A stretch of DNA of 64,000 nucleotides from Pristionchus mayeri (taxonomy: Eukaryota; Nematoda; Chromadorea; Rhabditida; Neodiplogasteridae). The notes under the pieces were generated by a model. That model was given only the letters and a program-made list of their open reading frames with translations. It searched no databases and had not been told where the DNA came from. Shown here one piece after another: positions 11,435-22,575 of the stretch; position 1 is the stretch's first letter, and every line of letters begins with the position of its first letter. The stretch covers positions 32,845,541-32,909,540 of the forward strand of contig BTRK01000004.1 of NCBI GenBank assembly GCA_036245805.1, read 5' to 3'. Position numbers and translations under genes: made by a program.

Positions 11435-12569
11435 TTACAAACGACTGACGGCTTTCTTCGTGCTTTTAATACGGTAGTTCAGCGCGACACTGAGACACTT
11501 CGAGTCCATCATCAACGCATCCACGACCTGCAATATTTACGAATTTGAAAATCACAGTATATTTTAAATATTTTTATATAAAATTAAAAATAAACTGGTC
11601 GTGGATAATTTTCCCTCCTCATTTCTGTATTTATTCTCCTTACTCTTCGGTGTCATCCGCTCCCTTCTCTTTCCAATAAAGCTATATATAAACCATGATT
11701 AAGTTAGGCAAATCGAGAGGAGATGGGAAACGGTAGGGTCGGTCACAAATAGAAAGAGTGGGCCAAATATCTACGAAGTAACAACATATACGTTTTTGCT
11801 TACCGGATTGCCCGAATTGGCGGAGGCGTGCTTGGGCGCCCATTGCATGTCATAAACATCTTTCTGATCATCCCTTGACTCCACCTGACGAAGATCCTGC
11901 TTGTCCGGATTGGCCGGAGCAGTGACTTCTTCCTGGAGCGAGTCCGAGTCCTGAACGGTACCGAGGATTACGGTGTTGAATGTCTCGAAAAGTGCTCTCA
12001 AACTTTCTAAATACAATGTTTAAATGATTAGATAAAAAATATAAAATATCAACGATTCACCGGCTTAGACCGCTCAGTTGCTGCATCGACGCTCGGCAGC
12101 TGTTCAAAGTGTGGTGCAGCTGGGATCTGCAACAGTTCCTACTTTCACTGTTCTATCAAATATCTGGCTAAAGCTGCACCGTTTTGGTTGTCATGCAGAG
12201 TTAACAAAATACATGGATGATTTCGTTATTATCGAGGACTTCTAATCGGAAGACTATCAAGATCAGAAAATATAAAATATGAAATGCGCTACAACACTTT
12301 TCCCTTGCTGTACCTCTTCAGTGGGTGCAGCAACTGCAGCAGTCGCAGCTTTCTCGGTCGGAGTGGCCACAGTTGTCTGATCATCGTAAACTCGCTCCAT
12401 CTCCTCGTCCTCCTCCTCAATGTCGTCCATCATCACCAGCGAATCCTGCAAACAATAAATAATTTTCTTATTCGGAAAACAGCAAACTAACACCATCAGA
12501 GGAGTAATCATCACAGGGCAAAATATCAGTTGTAACATCGCAACCAAATCGGATAGAGAGACGAGTCAT
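11435..12569 (-). CDS. 5' exons of the candidate poly-SIM gene
   Basis: A likely start ATG at 12569 gives MTRLSIRFGCDVTTDILPCD (donor GTTAGT). Then come 12445-12314 (SLVMMDDIEEEDEEMERVYD and an Ala/Thr-rich tail), 12126-12061 (PHFEQLPSVDAA), about 11989-11811 (TVILGTVQDSDSLQEE) and a piece at about 11521-11435 that reads VVDALMMDSKCLSVAL and runs into TAA. If that TAA is used, this is a gene of its own, and a second gene of the same style begins near 11.3 kb. Otherwise it joins the exons below. Low-complexity acidic composition suggests a disordered nuclear protein (inference). Confidence 0.45.
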
Positions 12570-14350
12570 AATGAATAGCTTTGCGCGGCAGCGGAGACAC
12601 ATCACAGACCGATTGCGCAAGAAGATGGAAAGAGTGGGAAATGACCTCGCGCAATATTTCCCCGGTGTAAGCTACTTTGTGATTTCATCACTCTAAAAAT
12701 AATCCCAGAGAGCTGAAACACAATCTTATTTTCCCAAAAAAGTGGCCTAAAATATTGTTACCTGGCCTTCGCTGAATAGCCGCGAAAAATCTTTGTACTG
12801 AACGCGCGGTGGCTCCTTTACGACGAAATAAGTGCGTGACATACAATGAACATAAAAGTATATAATTAATAAACATGAAAATCATAATAAAGAAATAAAC
12901 ATATCTTATGATGAAAAACGAAATTTGAGAAAAAGCCACTTGTAGTTTGTAGTTTCAAGAACAAATTCAAACCATAGTTTTGTACAGTACCCTAATTATT
13001 TTAAATTGATTAACATAACTTGTTTTAATTCTATTTTCATCCGATTTGTGTTAAATTCACTGGTTATGAACAAATGCATATTTATCAGGTTGTAGTGAAA
13101 GTCTTGTCGCGTCATAGCGCTTGAACATTGTAGCGCCTATAGTCCTTATTTCAGCTATCGATATCATGCAACTAATTACTATCGATGAAGTATTGGATAG
13201 TCTTTCTAGCGCACCTTACTCCGCAGCTGAAGGATCATTAACAAATTAACAGTGCAATACGAAACACTGCCGACTGATATAACCGACATGCTCGTTTCTA
13301 TGTTTACTAATACTCGGAAAAGAGTGATATGGCCAAACGCATAACATATTCATAAACCTCATGACACATGCATTACCATACAAAAATTTACCCGAATAAT
13401 ATTTTTCAGACCACTTACATTTTCGATTTTTTCAAGCCACTTGTCTAAGACCTTTTGTGTTAGTCGGGGCGGGGGTAGTATGTAGAGAGTTTTCGATTTT
13501 CAGGTCTGAAGACGCACCCAGCAGACTCACCCCTGCACGAGAATGCACCCTATGCACCCTGCTAATTGCTCACTTATTGTTTGTAATCACATCGGTTCGT
13601 CGGCTTGTTGCGGTGAATATCTTACTCGCTGTCCCCCTTGTCCATTCTCAAAATGTTCGTATATATGCACGTTTAATCATATCATTACTATTTGATAAAT
13701 TAGTACATTGGAATGAGACTATGGAACGATGAGGAAGAAGCACTAGAGAGTTACAGTAACCACTTAATACGAATTTACCCCTTGTTGTGTGTTCTGACTA
13801 TGATCAAGCTATGTGTATGGAGGCCAATATCAGCACGTTGAATGGAAATGCTGGGACATCGCGAGCATTTTCAGGACACTATCAAGGAACGCCACTGCTT
13901 CATGAGACTATTCGTGTAAATATACAGTATCCTTTGTTGGTAATTTTTAGCGCACGCTCTCAAGGATGTACGAGCTTCTTTCTGCCGTCAGTGATCGGAA
14001 ACACACAATTATAAACTCTTGCGATTAATTAAAAACTACTCAGTCTATTGTGTAAGCAATGCGGAACGATCTCGGATGTCTAAGAGGTGGATACAATACC
14101 CACGGTATGCGCATATTTTCCAGGAGTGCTAGCAAGAGGTTTGGCAGTGCACGGAATTCCAAACGATAGCGTGCATTACCAGGGCTCATTAACAGATAGC
14201 CAAATGCAGCATTACCAGAGCTCATTAACAGATAGCCAAATGCCTTTCTGAAATTTTTTTACATATTTCGCAGTCAAGCTTGTACGAGAATTCTCGAATA
14301 CATGTTTTATCGTCTCATTTTCGTTTCGATGGATCTGGGAATGCACATCA
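12570..14350. other. No supportable gene
   Basis: AT-rich sequence. A few open frames occur on both strands but none shows splice-flanked coding structure or a recognised domain. A direct repeat of about 40 bases (CATTACCAGRGCTCATTAAC unit) is visible near 14170-14245. Confidence 0.5.
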
Positions 14351-14359
14351 GCCTGCAAA

Positions 14360-16407
14360 ACATAATATGTGAGGTGATTGACTTGTTATGTCAGTTTGGG
14401 GTTGGTGGTATATTTCGCGACGCGTGAGACGCGACGACGTGGACGCGACGCGACGTGGAGACGCGTGCGCTAAACAGAGGGGAGGGAGAGGGAGGTCAGG
14501 AGGCGAGAGCGCCAGACGGTTAGAGAACGCGCTCTCGGGGGATTCTAGCCCGTTTCTTCGCAACTTGTAAGCTCTGTAGCATGCTTCTATGAAAAGATAA
14601 AGACTCACTTTCAACAGATGAAATATTTAGCATCCTGCTCTACATTTCAAGCCATAGTGCGGGTCACTAAGTCTATTTTGAACTATTCTATACTTGTGCG
14701 TCTTTCCCTGGATTCCTCAAGCGAAATATCCTCTTTTCAGGAGCCCTTTTTCTTTGAGCTGTTTCAAGGGGTGTATTTACATTACATGGAACCTATTTAG
14801 TGCGTTTGGGCCCATCCATCGAGTCAACGGGGGTCAAAATATCGATTTTCAAATTTTCGACCCGATGATCATTTTATAAGGTTGTTGCAAAAGTCTTGCG
14901 GTTTTTTGTGTCCGTACTTTGAACTATCATAATTCTTTTGTCACAAATCACAATGACTAACAAACATAGCAGTGTTTAGAGGTATGCTTGTACTTTACAT
15001 GCATACATTTCAATCAATCCGATATCGCGATCAACTCGATAAATTATGATGAACACAATTGCAATTGATTCTCAAAATTTTGCATTAAATATATTTTACT
15101 GGATATTTTCTGGCAAAATTCAAGAAACCTGCCCATACTGATGTCTGGGAAGTATCACGTATACCCTTTCAGAAAATATGTTTCAACTGTGTCTCGATTA
15201 AGATTGGGCCGAATTACATGCTATTGAAAATATGCTGTCGATTCTGGTTACGTGAAACTTGTTCAGATTTTTTGCATCGAAGACCAAGCATATAGGCTCC
15301 ACTATGAGTGCGCTATATTCACCCACCAAGAGGCTTCATACACAGAAAAAAAATGGCGAATGTACCTTTTTCGTTTCAGAAAATTTGAATTTCTTATTTT
15401 TCAAAAATATGCGAAATCAACATAAAAATGCAAAATGTAGTCATTTACAGTTCAATACATTCCTCGAAAGGATCATCCATGAGAAAAAGTATGTATAGGG
15501 TAAAGATGTGAGATTCATATAACCACCAGGAATTGAGCATTCATGCTTCAGAGGAAAAAGAATATTGAGAAATGTGTCGTTTTCGATGGATAAATTTTCA
15601 CAATTTTACCTTTGTCCTGTTCTCGCCTCCCCGATTGGGCGATGCTGATAGGGTGCGCATATGAAAGAGTATACAAGGCCTCATTAGTAATCAATATTCG
15701 GAAGTTCATCAGTCAAACGTAAATAAAGATGGAAGGCAAGATATCAAAAAACCGCAAGACTTTTGCAACAACCTAATAGGTCAATGAAAGTGTTATAACA
15801 TGGGGGATTCAACACGTAATGTTGTTTTGGACGTTTTTTTAGTGGTTTTAAGCCTGAATCAGTGCAATTGAAGATACGGTAGTACACTTATCCGGGACTC
15901 ATTTTGAGTTGCCCGCACAAAAGTGCCAGTTTTTTTTGTTTATAATCCGATTTTCCTAATTTTTGGAGAGAAGTAAGCCACATGCATGGACTACAACTTA
16001 AGCATGATAACCCAATATATTTTTCCGATTTCCCAAGTTACGTCACTTTTGGTGCGCCCGACCACCCCGAACCAGGATGAGCACCAGGAATGATGACTTC
16101 ATCATCAATTTGTAGAGCCTGTTGGCCGCTTTCTTTGGAAAAAAGAACGAGTTTCTATCTTCATTTTAAACGAACTTATGATCATTTGAATGCGCCCGAT
16201 TTGATAGTCGAAAATTGATAGTGCCAAGTTTGGCCTTCTGAATCTCGACGATGACGACAGATGTCAACATTCTGCCGACGCAGTTTGAAAGAGCGTCATT
16301 TGAAGTACTTGTGACCAACTTTTCATAAAGATTGGACAAACTTGAATCCTACCGCCGCTGGCCCCCATCAAATGGTCGATTCTCTCGCGATTCGCCTCAT
16401 ATATCTT
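14360..16407. mobile_element. Large foldback-family copy, one terminus lost
   Basis: The right part (15777-16407) ends ATTCTCTCGCGATTCGCCTC and matches, block by block, the complete 1.78-kb copy at 39191-40969. Shared blocks include GAGGGGAGGGAGAGGGAGGTC, CCCGACCACCCC and GGCCTTCTGAATCTCGACGA. The left inverted arm is missing. A 900-base mariner-type element is inserted at 14877-15776. No transposase is seen. Confidence 0.7.
14877..15776. mobile_element. Mariner-type MITE, copy 1
   Basis: Terminal inverted repeats AGGTTGTTGCAAAAGTCTTG...GGTTTTTT match on both sides, and TA flanks the element. The ends are of the classic mariner type (TTAGGTTGGTGCAAAAG). The length is about 900 bases, and no DD34D transposase frame survives. 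It is inserted in the foldback-family copy. Confidence 0.85.
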
Positions 16408-16467
16408 TATCTATATCATATAGCAGTATTTTTAACATACTGGCAAAGAATTGAAAAAAAAATGTAC

Positions 16468-16847
16468 CATTCCAATTTCAGCCCATTTCCTTTGACGATC
16501 TTGCAGACAAATCGCCCCCTCCACTTCGCAATCCAAATAGGAGTTATGGTCCACTTCACAACGCAGAATGAAATTCGCTTCGGGGAAGGAAGAAGGGAAA
16601 TCCGACTTTCGAACTGCAGCTGTCCTGCAAAACACAGTTTTCACCCAATCTCTGCACCCCAATTTTCGAATATACCTTTGATGAATGTAACTAATCGTGA
16701 ACAACCCGTAAATATAACCAACCATTTGAATCCTTTCCCATTGAACACTATCGATGCCTCCTTTTCCGAGTTTAGCTTTGTCGTATCGATTTCCCATCGA
16801 AGAAAGATGTCGGATTTTCCGGACATTCTGCATATCAACACTGACAA
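16468..16847 (-). pseudogene. MATH-domain gene remnant
   Basis: Two minus-strand exon-like blocks are seen. The first (about 16847-16735) reads GKSDIFLRWEID and NGKGFKWLV, like the first half of a nematode MATH domain (I.LEID.F...G.FKW.V). The second (16624-16468, after TTTTGCAG, donor GTACAT) reads NFILRCEVDHNSYLDCEVEG, like the later MATH strand pair (LFLHCE...LW.C.A). The two do not join in phase with an obvious intron, so one frameshift is likely. MATH proteins are adaptor or ubiquitin-ligase partners and are hugely expanded in nematodes. A longer plus-strand frame over the same bases is not supported. Confidence 0.45.
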
Positions 16848-17280
16848 AGCAATGGCGCATCATGGATAATTGAAAGATTTAGTCAACTAGTAGTAAGTCT
16901 CTTCTTGGTGCAGCTATTCAGCATTAAGACAGTCTCACGGAAAGTCTCATGTACTAGCATCGGTTGTATAATAATATGACCGAAACTAGCAGGAGTCATG
17001 TGTAAACCGTATCTACCTTTCACCTACTAGTAAATATAATAAAAATAATTATAGAACATAGGAAGACAACAGAGAAATACTTACATGCAAAGAAAAGCAA
17101 CACTAAAGCCTATCGGAAAAACAAGTAATGCTATACCCTTGTGTGAGTATACAAACCAGTTAAAGACCTCAGCAAATGGACATCCTGATAAAAATATACA
17201 GTTTTACCTTGAACGCGCGCAGATTTCGTCAGTCTTCGATGAGGTCGATCTTGAAATTCGACTAACTTCACTCCTTGCAG

Positions 17281-18104
17281 CAGATTTTCGAGGAAAGAAG
17301 GGGTTGTTTCGATCCTCACTCGAACCGCTTCACGCTAGACAGGTGCTTGGAAGAGGGGACTGAAGGTATTAAAGGTAAAAATACGGCTAAAATACGTGAA
17401 CAAAAAGAGAAGTCGAGGCGAAAACGGAAATCGACGTCGACAACAAAGAAGCTATCGCGAAATGAGCGAACCGAAGTCTACCGTAATTTGGTTCAATCAG
17501 GTCAGACTTTATTACTCCACTATTGTTGCGTCCACTTGATAATTTCATTTCTTGTTAATGCATGTTGCTATACCTTGTGAATCATTGTTTCGTTAGTTTA
17601 GACGCTAATTAGAATATTTATGCGCCACTTTTTATCCTTTACCTCGCTATACAAGCCGAGATGGCAGTTTCGAATATTTAGTGTTGATTTATCAAGTATA
17701 AAACATTCTCTTGCAGTCGATTCTAATGCTTCGGAGTAAGAGCGAATTCGGAAGACTTTAATAACATGGCAGCTGGTGGTGAACACACTAATATCTCCAG
17801 AGAACGTAAGTAAGTCCTCCATAATTGCGGAAGAATCTTCGAGTCGTTGATGTTAAACAGTGTGAGTATTCTTAGCCCCCCCCCCCCCCCCCCATATATT
17901 TTCAGGATGTTTCAATTGTGAGAGCGTGGAACACCGAAGCAGCGAATGTCCTAAACACGGTTTGGAGTACAGGTTTTGACGAGCATTCCTCATTAATTAC
18001 CAGCTCCATTAAGCGCCAAAATCATCGGTGCTTCTCCGCCGTCTCGGCGACCGACCAGACCACTTCTACTTCACTCGGCACTCTCCCATCTCCGATCTTA
18101 CCAG
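17281..18104 (+). CDS. Candidate gene with a CCHC zinc knuckle
   Basis: Exon 17281-17500 (acceptor CTTGCAG, donor AG|GTCAGA) encodes a charged segment ending in a basic block (KEKSRRKRKS). In phase after it, from 17906 (TTTTCAG), comes a CCHC knuckle: GCFNCESVEHRSSECPKHG, spacing C-x2-C-x4-H-x4-C. A third exon, 18004-18104, reads SSIKRQNHRCFSAVSATDQ and is Ser/Thr-rich. Such knuckles bind single-stranded RNA or DNA and occur in Gag-like proteins and RNA-binding factors. No reverse transcriptase is adjacent. The start and end are not defined. An 18-C run lies at 17876-17893 in the second intron. Confidence 0.4.
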
Positions 18105-18334
18105 GTTGGAGTCCCTCCCCCCCAAATCCAATCCAGTATAGCCCCTTCCTTTCCTTTCTATTTAGCTTAATTAGTGTAGTTTCCTCGTTCACCTGTTGTG
18201 TAATAATTAATTGTGACGATAATCAATGTTTATTAATTGAATCTTTGCCTTTGTCACACCGAATACACACAATAGCGGACTTCTCTAACCAGTGAGAAGT
18301 TCGTATAACGCGCTTTTGCCATGTGCTTTTATTT

Positions 18335-18605
18335 TAAACCTTACAAAGTAACATTCATAGCTCACTAGTAGGTTATTAATTATCTATACTGTGCAATTAA
18401 TATTTAAATTAATTTATAAATATTATATTTTCAAGTTTAAAAATATTTACAGCTCGAATCCTGCTTGCTTCGACAAATATCGCTTTTTAATAACTTTATT
18501 GATTTCCCTTATGAAATTCGAATGTTTTAAAATGTTCTCCTAATTTTTGCGGTTCTAAAATGGTGCTGTGAGCAACATAATATGAAAAAGAAATAATTTT
18601 TGAGT
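18335..18605 (+). repeat. Dispersed repeat, copy 1
   Basis: About 260 bases (from CAAAGTAACATTCATAGCTC to GTGCTGTGAGCAAC) align colinearly with 33310-33570, with scattered substitutions. No terminal repeats are seen. The copy at 33.3 kb lies among ribosomal-protein fragments. Confidence 0.65.
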
Positions 18606-18959
18606 TGTAGACTTAATTTGAACAAAAATTTTCGTGTATGATCATAAAAGGATGAATTCCCAGTGAATACAATTATACTGCTTGTTTCTGGAAAAAAATT
18701 ATTTCCACCTCTTCGAAACAAAAAAAAATCAAATGGCGAGCGTTGTACCAATCAGTGTGCTTGATGACTTATATGGTATGAAAATGAATTTTGATGTTCA
18801 AATCCGATCGATTTTCGCAAAATCTGGGTAGAACCGATTTGTTTTGTTTTTCGAATCTTTCATTTTCGTAAATTCGATTGCGAATATCTAGATGTTTTGA
18901 GTAATTGCAAGGGCCGAGTTCTGTGAATGTTGATAGACTGCCTACTGTACTTGAACATC

Positions 18960-19665
18960 AGCATATGACCAATGGACGTTCACTTTGATAATGATACTTT
19001 ACATGCCCCTAAACATGCCACTATCCGAGTGTTGAAAATCAATTTTTTGCGAACCACTAAATCCGATCTCCTTTGAACATTTTTCGATGTATACTGTGTT
19101 GTACAAAATAAAACAGCATAATGCTGGCCGAAGTTCAACGTACAATGTAGAAGATTTCGATTATTTCCAATTCGTCTCCTCGGGACCTCACCTTTAACCG
19201 CGATTATCAAAAAATACGGTATAAAATTTTTCCATCATATTTTTTTCTAAGACACTTGAGAGATTGGTCTTTCATATTCCGCAATAAAAACCTCTGCGTT
19301 TCTACTGCGTGATAGGGAAAATATTTATTTTTAAATTCAAAATGTGGTTTTTCGATCCCAGAATTATGAGTTTTGGTCCAATCCGAAAGTTGTCAACAGT
19401 AAAGTTATTTGTCATATTTTTCCCGATTTTTTAAGACCTATGGCATATCTGTAGCTCTTCTGCGGACTGATATACAGTATGGCCCGTAGTAAAACCGGAA
19501 AATGTCTAAATGCCGGATCTGGGACAAATAACATGGTTACCTCGATTTCTTGTCCTTAGTACCTTCTACCATCAATATATGGCTAATTTTAAAAATCTTT
19601 GAAAAAAATCGTTCACGAAGGGGCTAGTTTTGCTTCACTGACTCGTGATACATGTGTTGAAGCTT
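18960..19665. repeat. Diverged solo arm of the TTAA foldback family
   Basis: The right end (ACTGACTCGTGATACATGTG) and the internal words CCGGAAAATGTCTAAATGCC and GAGGACTGATATACAG-like match the arms of the foldbacks at 26829-28230 and 49649-51784. The partner arm is not visible. Confidence 0.5.
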
Positions 19666-19724
19666 TGATTTGAGATTTCCTCTGCATGATAATTTAAATA
19701 TTTATTTTAGTCCATGTATGTCAG

Positions 19725-19820
19725 GTGTCTCGTCAAGATGCAGTTCGTCGGCTTCCACTAATCGCAGTGGCACCATCAACGGCATCGTACGAGACGCACT
19801 CGCACGTGTCTTCATCCAAG
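19725..19820 (+). CDS. Isolated coding-like exon
   Basis: A 96-base, phase-0 block lies between TATGTCAG and a GTGCGT donor. It reads DAVRRLPLIAVAPSTASYET and more, with no stop, in the plus direction. Codon use is GC-richer than the surroundings. No family is recognised and no partner exons are visible nearby. Confidence 0.3.
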
Positions 19821-20412
19821 GTGCGTTTACGATGGGCGGACTAAGGTAGGGCTTACACGCAGATTAGTAAGTGAATGGCATTAGCTTTTGATTAATATTT
19901 GAAGCAAGGGTCTTTTATAGAAAAGCCTTCGCTGAATAGTCGAAGTAGGAACTTGGGGGTTAATGCATTGTTAGTATGCGCTCCACTATACCACCCTGCT
20001 TAGATCCTCTACCTAGGCGATCGGGAGTTTCACTCCCCACCTATGTATAGGGGTTCATGGTCTAAAATTGCAGATTTGGATGGAAATTCATGGTTAGATG
20101 AATCCCCAATGCCGAGATACCCATGCTACTCGGGTAAAGTAGTTACTGGAGTACTACAATATTGAGTGGTTACGATGTAATTTCCACACCAATTCACAAT
20201 TTTGTATCATGAACTCACGATCGCCTAAGTAGAGGATCTAAACATAAAAACTGCAATACAAGAGCGATGATATAAACTCATACATTCGCTGATCTATTTC
20301 TGATCGCGATAGTGTTATTCACTGTATGTATCCGAAGATCAAAATCATATGTAGGCTGTAGTTCAAAAGACAGTCAGGACTTCAAAAAGTATCCGAAAAA
20401 TGAGCAAAGCAA

Positions 20413-20485
20413 AATGAGGATAGCCGGATTCGAACCATCAACCCCACGCTCGTCGTTCTAATCCATTCACCACTACACCACAGCT
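20413..20485 (-). tRNA. tRNA-like sequence (pseudogene or SINE head)
   Basis: The minus strand contains an A-box-like TGGTGTAGTGGTGAATGG and a B-box GGTTCGAATCC at tRNA-like spacing. The acceptor stem does not pair well, so a functional tRNA is unlikely. It may be a tRNA pseudogene or the head of a tRNA-derived SINE. Confidence 0.4.
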
Positions 20486-20836
20486 GGTTGCTGGGAAAGT
20501 TGCGCGAAAGCGCTCATGTGTTGAGGGAAAAATTCGCGACCGAAATTATCGATTTTCTTCTTGCCTGAGGCTCGCCAGCACTTTTCAAAGATGCTAAAGT
20601 TCTTAGAATTTTATGAGCTTTCGAACCATCCATATCTCGTTCCGAGAGTCCATTTCGAATCCGCGCATCTCCCTTGTCAGTGAGTAACGGCAGCTGACGG
20701 ACATCATGTAACATCTTTCGCTTTGAAAAAAATTAGTATTTTACCGTAATCATGCGATACTTCTTCAAGTTATGCGATAAACCCATATCTCCCCTTCTGA
20801 CCCTCTGGTAATCCCAGAATGGAACTGTATTGCGAG

Positions 20837-21200
20837 GGGGGCGGACATTTCCGCAACGGACATTTCCGCAACGGAGTACCATTCGCTTGACAGAAGGAGT
20901 AGCAATATATGAGTTGTTGCATTATTACCAGTATGTGCTCCCCCACTTTAGCATATATAAATTTTGTTACCAGGCGACCATGAGTTTCAACGTATAGGGG
21001 TTCATGGAAATCCACAAACCATGAACCCCGGGTCGTTGATTTGGGGTAAAACTCAATATCGCCTGGTAACAAAATTTATATATGCTATTGTGGGGGAGCT
21101 CATACTGGTAACAATGCAACAACTCCCATGTTGCTACTCCTTCTGTCAAGCGAATGGTACCCTGTTGCGGAAATGTCCGTTGCGGAAATGTCCGCCCCCC
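20837..21200. mobile_element. Foldback element with an 8-bp target duplication (CGGACATTTCCGC family)
   Basis: Arms begin GGGGGCGGACATTTCCGCAA and mirror to TTGCGGAAATGTCCGCCCCC. Both arms contain the 13-base CGGACATTTCCGC-type word twice. ATTGCGAG occurs immediately outside each end (20829-20836 and 21201-21208), an 8-bp duplication as made by hAT-like transposases. No coding capacity. Confidence 0.8.
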
Positions 21201-21392
21201 ATTGCGAGAGGGTGGGGCATTCGATAGTTCTCCGTAAGTGGGATGAGTTCGTCATCACAACTACTGCATCTATCAGCCACAGTAACCCAACTGCCTTTCA
21301 GACGATAACGAGGCGATGATGCAGCTCGCCACCCGCATCCTCGTACCCCGCAGAAATACCGTCCAATCGATGGGCACCAGGTACGACAAAAC

Positions 21393-21681
21393 GTTAACAA
21401 ATCACAGCTCCCTTGGCAGTCGAGATAGGGACTTGGGAGTTGTTCCATTGTTATCAGTATGTGCTCCGCTACAATTGCGTGTAGGCTTCCTGATCCCAGG
21501 CGATCTTAAGTTTCAACGTGGTAATGTAAACGCATATTCTATTTTTACGTTGATTTGGAGTGAAACTCAAGAACGCCTAGAAACATTAATATATGCAAAT
21601 TAGGGGAGCACATACTGGTAACAATGCAACAACTCCCGAGTCTCTACGTAGACTCCCGAGGAAGCCGTGATTTGTTACCTT
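21393..21681. repeat. Smaller related foldback
   Basis: AACAAATCACAGCTCCCTTGG on the left pairs with CCGAGGAAGCCGTGATTTGTT on the right. The inside shares GTTTCAACGT and CATACTGGTAACAATGCAAC with the foldback just upstream. Diverged remains of the same family also appear near 19930-20240. The region 21682-22135 shows no supportable gene. Confidence 0.6.
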
Positions 21682-22135
21682 TTTTCACCCCACCCTCTCA
21701 AAATTTTCCCCGACAAGATACAATCAGTATAAAAATCTAAATCCTAGAATTCATTTTTTCATATTCATACAATAAATCTTCATTGTATATTTTTTTAAAG
21801 TTAAGTGCAGATACTTTTCAATTCCAAATGTGCAAGATCACGTGTTTAGGCAAATCTCTAAGCATTTTTCAAGATCGTATTTTATTCAGCTACGAGTAGA
21901 AGCACCAAATTCTTACATATGAACCAAATCGAAAATGAATCCTTTTAGATTAGCGTAAGTTCTGGCTCATAAGCTATTCGACTGCGTCATTAACATTTTC
22001 TACTTTGCCTTCCGTTCCTAAATCTAAGATTTATAACTTCTAACAGTTTCTGCCTTTTGCATCAATACATTCGAATATTCACTGCACAATGAAGGTTGAT
22101 GTAAAGTGTCGCTATATTTCAATAATTTTCCGCAG

Positions 22136-22261
22136 AATCTACCTCCGCATCGAGAAGTTGATGATGATGAAGAGTTGGTAGAGAAGGAAACCGATAGCTC
22201 AGATTACGATTATATCAGCATAGAACCGTTTGATGAACCCGGTCCATCTCGTATTCAGTAG
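22136..22261 (+). CDS. Terminal exon of a cluster gene (DEPGPSR tail)
   Basis: After a TTCCGCAG acceptor, 41 residues read to TAG. The exon is acidic (REVDDDEELVEKETDSSDYD) and ends EPFDEPGPSRIQ. The same DEPGPSR or DEHPGPSR ending closes the genes at 46704, 54923 and 58739, so this is the last exon of a further family member. Its upstream exons are absent; the preceding kilobases are repeats. Confidence 0.6.
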   Translation, partial: NLPPHREVDDDEELVEKETDSSDYDYISIEPFDEPGPSRIQ

Positions 22262-22575
22262 ACTATCTTTATTCACATCACGAATGTATTTCGAGTACTT
22301 TATCGTTTTTGCCTCTCATGAGTTTTTATCACAATAGTACTGCTTGTGTTGTCGTTACTGAACACCCTTTGCTTATTATTCCTTATATTTCTATTACGAT
22401 AAATTATTCTAAGTTTGTGACTTGCTTTGTATTTCGAGTCGTTCGATGGTCGACATTTGCTTATCTCAAATAACGGAAATCCAGAGTCTTTCACGATGGT
22501 TGTTTCTATCATATCTGTAGGCATCTTCGTAATTCTCCTTTATCCCCAATTTCAGCACACAATTTACGATTCCAG

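Noticed and set aside
13457..13732. 91-codon ORF
   Set aside because: No acceptor/donor logic, no recognisable domain, and composition like surrounding non-coding DNA.
15259..15498. 79-codon ORF inside mariner copy 1 as a transposase
   Set aside because: No D34D or helix-turn-helix motif is visible, and the element is only 900 bases long.
16342..16869. Longest plus-strand ORF (175 codons)
   Set aside because: Its first part lies in a foldback terminus and its amino-acid sequence has no domain. The opposite strand shows MATH-domain structure with splice sites.
17876..17893. 18-C run (and a 17-C run at 60559-60575) as regulatory G-quadruplex sites
   Set aside because: Plain homopolymers in introns, prone to sequencing error; no G-tract spacing pattern.
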